From NCBI GenBank assembly GCA_934047225.1, contig OW203990.1, positions 21,245,045 through 21,309,044 on the forward strand: DNA of 64,000 nt. The letters are read 5' to 3'. This document shows, piece by piece, positions 28,601 to 40,600 of this stretch (within the stretch, counting starts at the first letter, position 1; each line of letters starts with the position of its first letter). The notes beneath the pieces were generated by a model, which was given only the letters and a program-made list of their open reading frames with translations, made no database searches and had not been told where the DNA came from. The position numbers and the translations under genes are program-made. This stretch comes from Ypsolopha sequella. Its lineage: Eukaryota > Arthropoda > Insecta > Lepidoptera > Ypsolophidae.

Positions 28601-31600
28601 GGTTGCTACGATTTACGTTATACAAAGTGTAACAGAAAGGTGTAACCACATTTGAATGGTTTAGAACAACTTTTACTATGGAACAAATCCTGTCTAACGA
28701 AAAAAAATTACTCGCTTCATAGGAAAATGTAACGCCGCTCGGCCGAAATGTATGGAAGGGCAGATTATTTTTTTTGAGATTTCAGGGTTGACTCCATAGT
28801 AAAAGTTGTTATACCATTGACTGAATAAGCTCTTCAAATATGGTTACACCTTTCTGTTACACATTGTATATTACTTAGTCTATGGTTATAGCTACATATA
28901 GTTATAGCTATATATAGAAACAGCTTTAGGAGACCAACTAACTTTTGGAGCATTTTACTTTCTGCATTCATAGATTTTAGAAAAAATGTACTGTCATCAA
29001 GAAAAACAAAAATTTTCACAAACAAATAATTATATCATCTTATTAAATTCTCTTACTGATAAGGAACATTAAGTCTCTGTAGGGTCCATCCACCGCCAGG
29101 GTAAAATAACTCCCAAAAAATTTATTCCAATCCTATAGTACATTTAGGATAGAATAAATTTAGAATTTTATTTAACGTTTTCTGGGAGTTTTAATACCTT
29201 GACTACAGTTGACCTTAGAGACTTATATTCTTTGTCAGTAAGACAATCAAATATAATGTTATCTTTTTTGTTGATAATTCCCATTCTCTCGTAAATGAAT
29301 GGAAATCTTATTTTGCTTCTTCTGGGAGATCTTATACCCTGACCTCGATTGTGAAAATTGCTGTTTTTTCGATAAATACATTTTTTCCAAAATTTGTGAA
29401 TGCAGAAGTACAATGCTCCAAAAGTTAGGATTAGTCTCCTAAAACGGTTTTCTTGTAGCTATAACGTAATATCTGGTAAATTCTGTGGTGTGAAGCCTCT
29501 GTGAGGCTTGCACGCGTGGTAGGTTTTTTAGTAGCCCATCTTAATTTTTCACCCTGTATTTAACACATGTAAATAACAATAAAACAAAATTATTACGATC
29601 TCGTTTTTGACCCTATAAAATCGTAATTGTGGAGTTAATTAGGTACTTATTACTACAATCTAAGCATTATAATTAATTACAATAATTGTGGTATGTCAAG
29701 GGCTATTGTTAAAATTGTACTATTAACTCGAGCATGCATTTGTTAATTGTAGCAATTGTCATCAATGTAAGCTGCAGTCATTTGTTTACTTTTCAGGGAC
29801 CATTACATTCATAATTGGCTTCACTGGATGCGTCGGCGCATTGCGTGAGAACACTTGCTTGTTGGCTTGCGTGAGTATCACAAATCAAGTACGAATGTTA
29901 CTGTAAATATAAAGTATATAGGTAGTTAGGTATTTGTACTTCTGTACATTGATGTTGTGGACTAAATATCTTTGAATGTTAAATAAGCGGGCTTTAGACG
30001 TTGCTGAATTAGCTACAGTGAATGAGGAAGCAATGCTAAATCAGCAACATATAATGGCTTTCAGACACGCTTACTAAAGGGACATTTGGGCTTGCCAAGT
30101 TCGATTTAAGCAAGACAATGGATATTTTTTTATCAATTTATGGTAAAACAAAATACATATTATTATGTACTCGTAACTAATAAGTAGCCTTTTAATTGAA
30201 ACTGGTATGATGATTGATGAGTATCTAATGGAACTTGTTCTAGTTTTTATACTTGACCTAGTTATTATAACATTGACTTAGTTTAGTACAACATTTATAC
30301 AGACAAAATATACGTACTTATGTACAAAGTGACTTTTTGATCATCGTCCAAATTCATACTGGTGGCTTGGTAAGTGATCAGTATCATGGATCAATAACAA
30401 TTTTGGTGAAATTCGTAAAATGAAATTTCGACTCCCCATAGTGATTCACTCGGGACTGGAACTGAATTTCTATGGGAAGCCGAAATTTCATTATACGAAT
30501 TTCACAAAAATTGTTACTGATCCAAGATACTGATCACTTATCAAGCTTTCAGTATGAATTTGGACGATGATCAAAAAGTCACCTTGTATAATCTATATAT
30601 ATAAAAAGAGAAGTCCTGACTGACTGATTCATTCACTGACTCATTCACTGACTCATCAACGCACAGCCCAAACCCTTCGACCTAGAAAGCTGAAATTTTG
30701 CACAAAGCTTCCCTTTGTAATGTAAACAAGGAATAAGAAAGGGTTTTTCGAAATTCTACCCCTAAGGGGGTGAAACGGGGGTCCAAAGTTTGTATGGGGA
30801 AACAAGATTAGTTAGACTATTTTATTCGAGACTTCACAGGAGTACTCCTATTCATAAATGAGTAAACACGTGTTTCAGGTTTTTTCAGAATTCAACCCCT
30901 AAAAGGGGGAAATGGGGTGACAAAGTCTGAAAATCAACATGGGTATCGTTTGTATGGTTTATCGGGTCGCTGATTACGAAAACAACAACGATTTCTAAAT
31001 CCAACGTAGTGAACGTGAAATAACATCATTTCCTGTTGGGGTGCGATGGGGTTGAAATTTTGAAATGTGTAAATATCAATATGGGTGTCGTTTTTATGGT
31101 TTTCTTGGACATTAATTACGAAAATTGCATCGATTTTGACATTTAATATAGTGGACATGAAAATGTATGTGTGCCAGAGCAAATCGGCTGTTGTTGACGG
31201 ACAGACAGACAGCCACACAAGTGATCATATTAGGGTTCCATTATTTCCTTTTGAGGTCAATCTATATATCTATCTAATATCTATGTGTCTATCTATCTAT
31301 CTATCTATCTGTCTATATCTATCTATATTCCAGCAAAATATCTTTGGAACGGAAGGGATATACTTGGGATATACTTGGACCACGGTGTGCCAAAAAAGTT
31401 TTTCTTTTTTAATGTCAAAACTTTGACGGCCTGTATCTCCCAAACGGCTGGAGTTAGGCCCATGTTGATGGCTGTCTAACTGCCGAAAGTATCAAAACTT
31501 TACAGACCCTTATCTCCCAAACGGCTGATGCTAGACCCATGTTCATGGTACTCTAAGAAAAGGGCTCGGTGAGATCTAGACGACGGTAAAAAAAAACGAA

Positions 31601-34600
31601 AAGAAGAAAAATTGACAGAATTTTGATCGGCCATATCTCCCGAACGGCTAATCGTAGGGAGTTTTGGTTTCAACTATAGTGATCAGTCAAGGTAGGGCTA
31701 CATGACAAAAAAAATAATTTTACAGGTTTTGACAGTTTTTGACAGGTCACACGAAACTCGGTATCGAAGGGCATTCAAGGTTGCCGATTACGCTGCCGTA
31801 TTCAAATTTGTCATTTTTTGACAACTGATAGGGATTTTGATACTTTTTCGGAAAAACTTTGATCGGTGAGTCCCTGTGGGAGTGAGAGCTCTTATAAACG
31901 TACTTTAAATATGAATAAAAAAAAACTAATAGGTAATAGGCCCCGTCAAAGAGACTTTACCTGGAGATCAAAGAATTGCACCAAAAACACTCCAAACCAG
32001 ATTTAAATAATATGTTGTGTAAAAAGTACTACACAAAAACTAAATCAACGCGGGCGAAGCCGCGGGCAAAAGCTAGTGTATTTATAAAATTCATTAAAAG
32101 GGCGAAATTAGTAATCACATTGTTTTTTCTGGTTATCCCTGATCTTTGTAACTGAATAATAAAATTAGGCACAGTGTTGACAAAGCATACAATGTTATCT
32201 GATTTTCTCAACGTGTTTCAACAGTTTACTTACATATTATGAAACTAGCTAGTCGCCTGCGTCTTTGCGGGTTTTATTTTTATAAATTTTCTTCTAAATT
32301 ATTGATTCTAGGGAAAAGTCATAAAGTAATAAACAATCAGACTAACTTTTTTGGATTTACATAGAGTTTGGGCAAAAGGGAAACCCGATGTTTCGATGTC
32401 TGTCTCTCCGTCCGTTCGCGGCATTACTTGAAAAAAGCTGGACCGATTGAACTTTAGGCATGGAGGTGAAGAATAACTATAAAACATAATGGACCCTGGA
32501 AAAATCAATACACATAATAAAACAGTAGAACCCGGTGTGGCTGTACATTCAAGAAAAGTAATAAAAATAGAAAGTGGGTCTGTCTGTCTGTTTGTTTGTT
32601 TGCGCACGTCTCCGAAACCACTGAACAGCTTTTTATGAAATTTTCACAGGTGGACAGAGCTTAATTTGGATTAGAATATAGGCTTCATTTCATTAAAATC
32701 GGATGTCAGAAAAAGTGATTGTTGGAATTTACTTTTCTGGTGTTAGAAGTTACATACCAAATAACAATTCCTGGCGATGAAGGCCTAGAGACGTCACGAA
32801 TGATTGTATAAAAAAAAAACAGAAAACTGGTTAGAATTATGTAAGCCTTTAGCCTTAGATTGTAAGGTATACAATTTTAGTACATAAAAATCAACAGGTG
32901 GCGCTGTTCATAATTAGAACGCGCGTAAATAAATATTTAATTATTTCGTTTAAATGACGTATGTGAGGGCAATCCTTTACATAACCAATTTCATACAAAT
33001 TTGCTCACCATGAAAACCTATAGGGCACTTCCAGTTGACGTAGAAACTTGAAATTTCTTTTACAAGTAGGTCTTATAGCACACGTATAGGGAAAAATCTG
33101 AAAGTTACCTAAATTTAGTAATTTATTTAAGTTATATAGACCAACTTAATTAGACCCTTAAGATTAATAGGGTTGAGTAGATCGTAAGTGTCAAGTTCAG
33201 TTGGACATTTACCACTTGGGTGGTTGGTGACTTGCAGTTAAGTGGAAATGTTTGTTTTTTAACGATGTATACGGAACTCACAGGATCTACGTCCTACTCG
33301 CACTTGACCGTTTTTTTTTTCTTTCAGTATGCAGTGTTTCTGGCATTATTGTTGCTGGCTGAAATGACTGTTGGCATACTTGGATTCGTTTTCAAGGACT
33401 GGGTAAGAAAAACATTTGTTTAGCAGATAAACAATTTGATAAGTGAGAACTACTTTAACTTTTTACAATAATTTTCCTGCTCTGTCTTTTATTTGCTTAT
33501 TTAGAATATGGGGCTATTCGTGTAATATCATATCTTTTGTGGTTTCAGATTAAACAGCAGGCTACCACTGGTTTCCAAACTTTCATCACCCACTACAGAG
33601 AAGATCCTGACCAACAAAACTTGATCGATTGGATTCAAGAAGATTGGGTGATTGTTCATTTTATACAATATATTTATTCTGTGACCCTTTTTAAAGTGCG
33701 GCCGTTAGCACATCCCTATAACGTTGAAACAATCGTTGTTGAAAAGTGGGTTTACGAGTGTTGATCAGTAAACGGTAACGGTAGTCAACGGTCTGTCTGT
33801 AACGCCTCTGGCAACCCCTTCTGGGATGCATGTCGTGACGATACAAATACAAATAATACAAATAATTTATTTCTGTAACTTAATCATAAATATTTTTACA
33901 AATTGTTGGTGTCTCCTTTTAAGTAAAGAATATACCTGTCTTAGGACTTATACAGGGTGTTAAGTGAAGTGTCGGAAGCCGGAAACTGGTGATAGTACTC
34001 TTCCATACGATCAACTTTGACTATGACTTTGAATATTTGAGCCAGCCCCCAAATCGCGAAAAAAATCAGCTGTTCCATAGAAAAGTTACATAGCTACCCG
34101 ACCAAAATGTATGTACACATTTTTTTTCTTGATTTCTCAATTTTTATTCGTTTGGATGAGTACTATTGTCAGTTTTCGGCTTCCACAACTTCATATTAAC
34201 ACCCTGTATACACCCAAAGCTTTTTGATTTTCGTCGTCGATCCGCGCATTGGTAAAATACTCCCTGAAAAAAAAAACAGCGTTTCAATACATTTGGATCG
34301 AGTAGGTACAAATTTGTTTTTTTTTTTCGCATTTTTTCTTGCCCTCATAGTAAATGTTGTTTTGTCTTAGTCGCAAGCAAATTGTAAAATTCGTCAGTTT
34401 CTAAACCCACGCCTCGATTTGTGTCATCGTTGTCATATCGTACAATTGGGAATTTAATAATTTGCCTAGGCATATCGTTATTCTCTTAGAATTTCGCTTC
34501 GAACTTCTCTTCCCATTATGTATTTACATGTAAACCGAACGGCAAATTGTAAAACAGCGAGCGTTTAGAAACTGACGACGCCGTTTGTAAACTGACGAAT

Positions 34601-37600
34601 TATACAATTTGCCTGCCACATGTATACAGTTTGCGGGCGGACAACGATTACATATCGCGTATATAAACTTAAGAGCGGTTTCGCAGCCGGATTGTAAAAA
34701 ATCCCACCTTTTTGTAATTAATCGAAACAGAACATTTAAATTAATTCACTCAACAGTAATTCAACAAAACCTTATTACATATGTATTGCATATGCTGCCA
34801 TCGCAAAGTTTCCATTGGTTTCTGTAAATTAAAAATTCAATTTTTTTTTTCTACATTTTTGAAATTCTAATTTACAGAAACCAATGGAAACTTTGCGATG
34901 GCAACATACACAATATATAGGTAATAAGGTTTTGTTGAATAACTATTGAGTGAATTTTGAATTTAAGTGTTCTGTTTCGATTAATTAGAAAAAGGCGGGT
35001 TTTTCACAATCCGGCTGCGAAATCGCTCTTAAGATTTCGATTTATTGGTCCTGTAACAATGTCTGATTTCACTAGTATAAACATTTTACAATAGAAAATA
35101 CGCTCTAGGATGAATACCTCGGTTCAAATCCTGACAACAGGATTTTTTTTCAAAATATATATCTTGTTTCTAATTGATCTTTACTAGTTTGTAATGTAAC
35201 TTTAGTTATGTTATTAGTATCAAAAGTGTTAGATTTTGCTATAAAATCATATAATCTTGAATATTTTCTTGTTAAATTTTCCAGCTGCAATAAATTTTTA
35301 GAGTATTCAAAGCAATGGATTTTGCTATAAAATTATATAATCTTGAATATTTTCTTGTCAAATTTACCAAGTGCAATAATTTTTTGGAGTATCCAAAGCG
35401 ATGGATTTCGGTGTATAATCATAAAATCTTGAATATTTTCTTGTTAAATTTTCCAGCTGCAATGTATTTTAAGAGTATCCAAAGCGATGGATTTAGCCAT
35501 AAAATAATATAGGTAATCTTGAATATTTTCTTGTTAAATTTTCCAGCTGCAATGTATTTTAAGAGTATCCAAAGCGATGGATTTAGCTATAAAATAATAT
35601 AGGTAATCTTGAATATTTTCTTGTAAAATTTTCCAGCCGCAATGTATTTTAAGAGTATCCAAAGCGATGGATTTCGCTATAAAATCATACAATCTTGAAT
35701 ATTTTCCTGTTAAATATTCCAGCTGCAATGCTGCGGTGTGGAAGGGCCCCGCGACTGGGACCGAAACGCTTACTTCAACTGTTCGAGTGGCGCAGTCGGG
35801 TCGCGCGAGGCGTGCGGTGTGCCTTTCAGTTGCTGCAGAAGTAAACCGCAGGACATTATACGCAACAAGCAATGCGGATATGACGTCAGGAAGACCAATT
35901 TTGTGAGTATTGAGGAAATTTTAGCACTGTGTTTGTTGAATTTCAATCACGAGTTTTTGATATTAGAAAGGTGATAAGAGCGAATAACATTCGGTGAAGT
36001 TGTAGGCTGACCAATCAGCGTTTCAAACAACGTTGAATATTGACTTACAAATAGTGAGGCTGCATTTATTTAAGTAACGCTGTCTTGGGGTTTACCGCTG
36101 CCGAAAATGACAGGTCCTCTGAAAGCTGAGAGTAATTCAGCTGCTGTCCTGTTTCATATAAATAATAATAAAAGAACAATGAACCATATTATGAATATTG
36201 ATGATTCGGGTCGTAATCGCGTAAAAATACAACATACAGTGCTCCCAAAGTGATAATTGCGCCTACAAATCTTCGCCACTGTTCGGTAAAGTTCGTATTT
36301 CCTTACACTTTCTATACAATCAATGCGGTCACGTGGTACATCCGGTCGCTCGGCTATAGATTTGTATGCGCATTATTACTTTGGTAGTACTGTACCTAAA
36401 CGGCTGTGTGCTAGAAGTTTCGACGCCTCTGTAGACTGTAGTGGTCAAGTCGTGGTCACAAGCAAACTGGTGAGATGCAGCTTTATTTTTAATTTTCTAC
36501 CTGCACTGTCTTTTATAATAATTGTTATCATGATCGTATACTAATATATTTATAATCGTAAATGTTTGATGATAAATCGCGTGGTCTGAATTTTTGTATA
36601 ACTGAACTCCATGCCGGAGATAACTTAAGGCGAATGGATACGCCAACAGCAATTTGGACCTGTCTTTGAAGACCTACTCCTCCCACACGGGTGGTCCAAA
36701 AACTTTCATAAAAATATATTATAGGCATTATAGAGTCAAAAATAAAATTTTAGTTTCATAAACTGTTTTTCTATTGTAAGTTTTGACAAAAAAAAATCGA
36801 AAGTCATCGAAAGTTTCACATGATTAACACAAGAACTCTCTTACTCCTTCCAAACGCCTAAAGCGATTTTAATTATTATTTCACCAAATTATAGGAAATT
36901 TTTAGATCTAAAAAATTTAAGTTCTAAATTTTTTTTCCGTTCATGGCGTCCATGTGAAAAGTATTATTTTCTCTTATTTTGCGCTAGCCGGAGACGCAGT
37001 GGTTGTCGTAACAGCCACTTTTCAAGGCACGCTGAAATGAACAATATTTCTATGTCGTTTCCGTTAATATTTGTACCGACACACATCGAGTTGCTTATTT
37101 AGCGTGGTCATACGCCTTAAACCCGTCTTCCTGATTGAAATTTCAATTCTGTTAGTGTTTTGTGTCGTGTGTGGTGATATTAACAATTAATGTAAAAGAC
37201 AAAGAACGGGTAGAAAATTATAAATAATTGTTTTACTACCGCCCAGATCGCCAAGGACATTTTACTGCTGCATCTCACCAGTTTGCTTGTGACCATTAAG
37301 GTCATATAGTGGGCCAGCATCCTGGGTTGCTGTTCAATGTTCATGGTCAATGAACATGCGAACATACATCCGATGTGGTGGAAGGCGCCAACGGGTGTCG
37401 TGGCAGGGCAAAGCCCGTCACAGAAACCGCCTGGAAGCGCAACAAGAAGCTCCGCCAGAAACCTGAAGCTATGGCCGAGGGGTAACGCGGGCGTGGCCTC
37501 TCTTTGCTGCGGCATTTTCTGCAAGACAAACACAATGATGATTGCTCGCCGGTGCACCTCACCCCACTTGCCACATATTTCTCTTACGTTGTTCGGGTAC

Positions 37601-40600
37601 CGTTGTCAATGTGTGTTCCGTACCGCGATGGACGCAGCAGCAACATGGGACGGAGCACGTGATCCACGAGCGAGGGTGCCTGCGCGCCGGCGAGGAGTGG
37701 GTGGAAAGCCATCTCGTGCCAGTCGCCGCCGCCGCCGTCGCTACTATGCTACTCAAGGTTCAATTAGTTCACTAGTGGCGATGTAGATGGTGCTGCTTTC
37801 CTTTAGTGTTTTTTTTTTTTTGCTTTAAATCTAGAAGTTGAGTTGTTTCAAGCATATGTGTACTAACGACTGGGGTAAAGGTTTCGACAATCGGCGTTCA
37901 GGCTAGATCTACAATTCCTAGGTTTTTACGTTGGTGGTTACTGCCCAGTTATACTTTGTTAATTTTAATTTTTTGAAAAATAATACTAACTTGAATATTA
38001 TATGTAAAACAAACAAAAGAGTGTCAATTTTATATAACTACCTACATTATTTCACCAATACAACACAATACAATATTCTTTATTGCACACCAAAAAACAG
38101 AAATAAGGAAACAGTTTTATAATAGTAGTAGGGTACAATTGGCGGTCATATCACTAAAAGCGATCTCTTCGAGACAACCTTTGGATGGAAGAACTTTTAA
38201 AATAGAAATGTATAAGGGCGGTGCACAGAATAAATTACACACTTTATTGATACATTAAATTAAATAAACTATATAATGTACATAAATAATAAAAATTACG
38301 TATATAAATGATATACAACGTGTAACAGAAAGGTGTAACCATATTTGAAGAGCTTATTCAGTTAATGGTATAGAACAACTTTTACTATGGAACAAACACT
38401 GTATCTCGATAAAAAAAATAACTTTTTCATTAAAAAATGCAATGCCGCTCAGCTGAAATGTATGGAAGGGCAGATTTTTTTTTTGAGATTTCCGGATTGA
38501 CTCCATAGTAAAAGTTGTTCTATACCATTGACTGAATAAGCTCTTCAAATATGGTTACACCTTTCTGTTACACCTTGTATATATACACAAATTATATACT
38601 TTATATAAATAAATATTTATTAATATAGAAACAAATAGAAATGCATACAACTTTAAGATCAAAGAGAAAGATAATGCTGTTTGACTAATGATTTAAATGA
38701 CTGTAATGATGGAGCTCGTCTTAATGTGAGAGGAAGGGACGGGAAGGGAGTTCCCATAAAAACACGTTGTATGAACTGGCACTGCTAAGCGAAGATCTAC
38801 AGATGACCTCAGATTAAGGCTGTTCTTAGTATGAAGAAACACAAAGCGGTCTTTTAGATAAGAGGGGTATAATAGTAGTTTATGCTACTAGGGCGCAAAG
38901 GAATAAATTACGAGGACGATTTAAAACACGAGCGTAGCGAGTGTTTTAAACGTAACCGAGTAATTTATTGCTTTTACGCCCGTGTATCATAGGTACTACA
39001 TTTTTCAATGCATAGTGTGAGGAAATGAAAACAAATATAATCTTGTGAACTTTAAATTATAATTGGCTCAAAGGGACTGTATCCAGAGCCGTTAAACAGT
39101 GGAAGAAAAAGTATAACGTCTATGGTACACAGGAAAGGCTGCAGGTTAGCCAACCATTGTAAATAAATAAAAAAAATTAAAAAATAAGCCCTAGGGCAAA
39201 ATAATCGACTTTCTGTTCGGTTTTGATGCATAAAAAGTGGGCCTTGCTACGCTCGTGTTTTAAATCGTCCTCGTAATTTATTGCTTTTACGCCCGTGTAT
39301 CATACTACATTTTTCAATGCATAGTGTGAGGAAATGAAAACAAATATAATCTTGTGAACTTTAAATTATAATTGGCTCAAAGGGACTGTATCCAGAGCCG
39401 TTAAACAGTGGAAGAAAAAGTATAACGTCTATGGTACACAGGAAAGGCTGCAGGTTAGCCAACCATTGTAAATAAATAAAAAAAATAAAAAAATAAGCCC
39501 TAGGGCAAAATAATCGACTTTCTGTTCGGTTTTGATGCATAAAAAGTGGGCCTTTACGAGCACATGCATTGAAATAGTATATTTCATTACGAGTGCGGAA
39601 AGCCTGTCATTGCAAAGAGTTCCGACAAATGTCTACCCGAGCCGAGGCGCAGCCGAAGGTGAGGGTTGACAGTCGGAACAAGTTGCAATGACGGTTCCGC
39701 ACGTGTACTGAACAACTATTTTTAATACAGTTGCGAAAAAATGAAGCAATTTAATAAAATAACAAAAACACACTAAACTCAACTAACTAATAATCCACGC
39801 AATAAATTCGTCGTATGTAGATATGTAGCGACTTTTTGACTTCTCCAAAGCATTTTGTGCAATTATACTGAGTTCCGGTGGTGTCAATTCAAATAAAATA
39901 TCGTCGAAATTACTCATTTTGTGCAACAAACAACTAAACCCGCAAAGAAATTTTTTGGAAAATGGCGCCAACCGTAAAAGAATATGAGCAGAGATTTTTT
40001 TTTGTTTTCTTCACCCATTCTGGCTAGGCAAAGAGAACTATGCCCATACAGCCAAGTCTTCAGTAGAATTTTTTTATTGATATGAAATGAAAATGAAATT
40101 TAATGAGATGAAATGAAATGAAACCTAACCTAACTCATTGAATCAAATCATTAAATCTGATATTGAAACAAAATAGTAGCTTCTTTTTAGAAATATTTGC
40201 ATGAATCATAAAAACTTCTTTGATTTTTTTTTGTAAAAACTTCGTGGTTGGTTTTTTTCTTTTTAATAGACAATATTTTGACAGTTGGGAAAGAGAATGC
40301 ACGAGTTCGGAAAAGGTAAAGAAAAAGCTCGAGTATGTAATCGCCCACATCCCGAACGCTATACGTCCCTGCAATACGCCACTTTTTGAGCAACTGTATT
40401 AAAAAGATTTAAATAAAACGAAGTATAGAAGAAAAAGAATATGAGAATTGGGACGAAGACGGATTGGGAATCACTCAAGCTCAGAACGAAATTGTGAGAT
40501 ATGGTCATATTTGCGTAATCCAAGTATGAACCTAATAGAAAAGTTTTGAAGACCGATGTTATAATATTACATTATAACAACGCAATTCTGCGCTGTGATT

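Larger units (their letters stand above)
27585..29796 (+). other. Tetraspanin intron 2
   Basis: Holds a full family F MITE (28619-28870) and a 540 bp foldback (28912-29449). The rest shows nothing recognisable. Confidence 0.7.
29871..33327 (+). other. Tetraspanin intron 3
   Basis: 3.5 kb holding foldback A copy 2, a Helitron, and a repeat of family Q at about 32380-33095. The first 450 bases show nothing. Confidence 0.7.
33648..35722 (+). other. Tetraspanin intron 5
   Basis: Holds foldback C copy 2, a 367 bp perfect-looking hairpin element (34668-35034) and the tandem splice-acceptor array (35230-35722). Confidence 0.8.

Noticed and set aside
29168..29413. 81-codon minus ORF as a LINE fragment
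   Set aside because: It lacks the usual LINE C-terminal blocks and lies inside a foldback element, so no gene call was made.
37337..37786. 149-codon + ORF around exon 7a
   Set aside because: It runs in a different frame from the tetraspanin segment and has no family resemblance; a GC-rich shadow frame.
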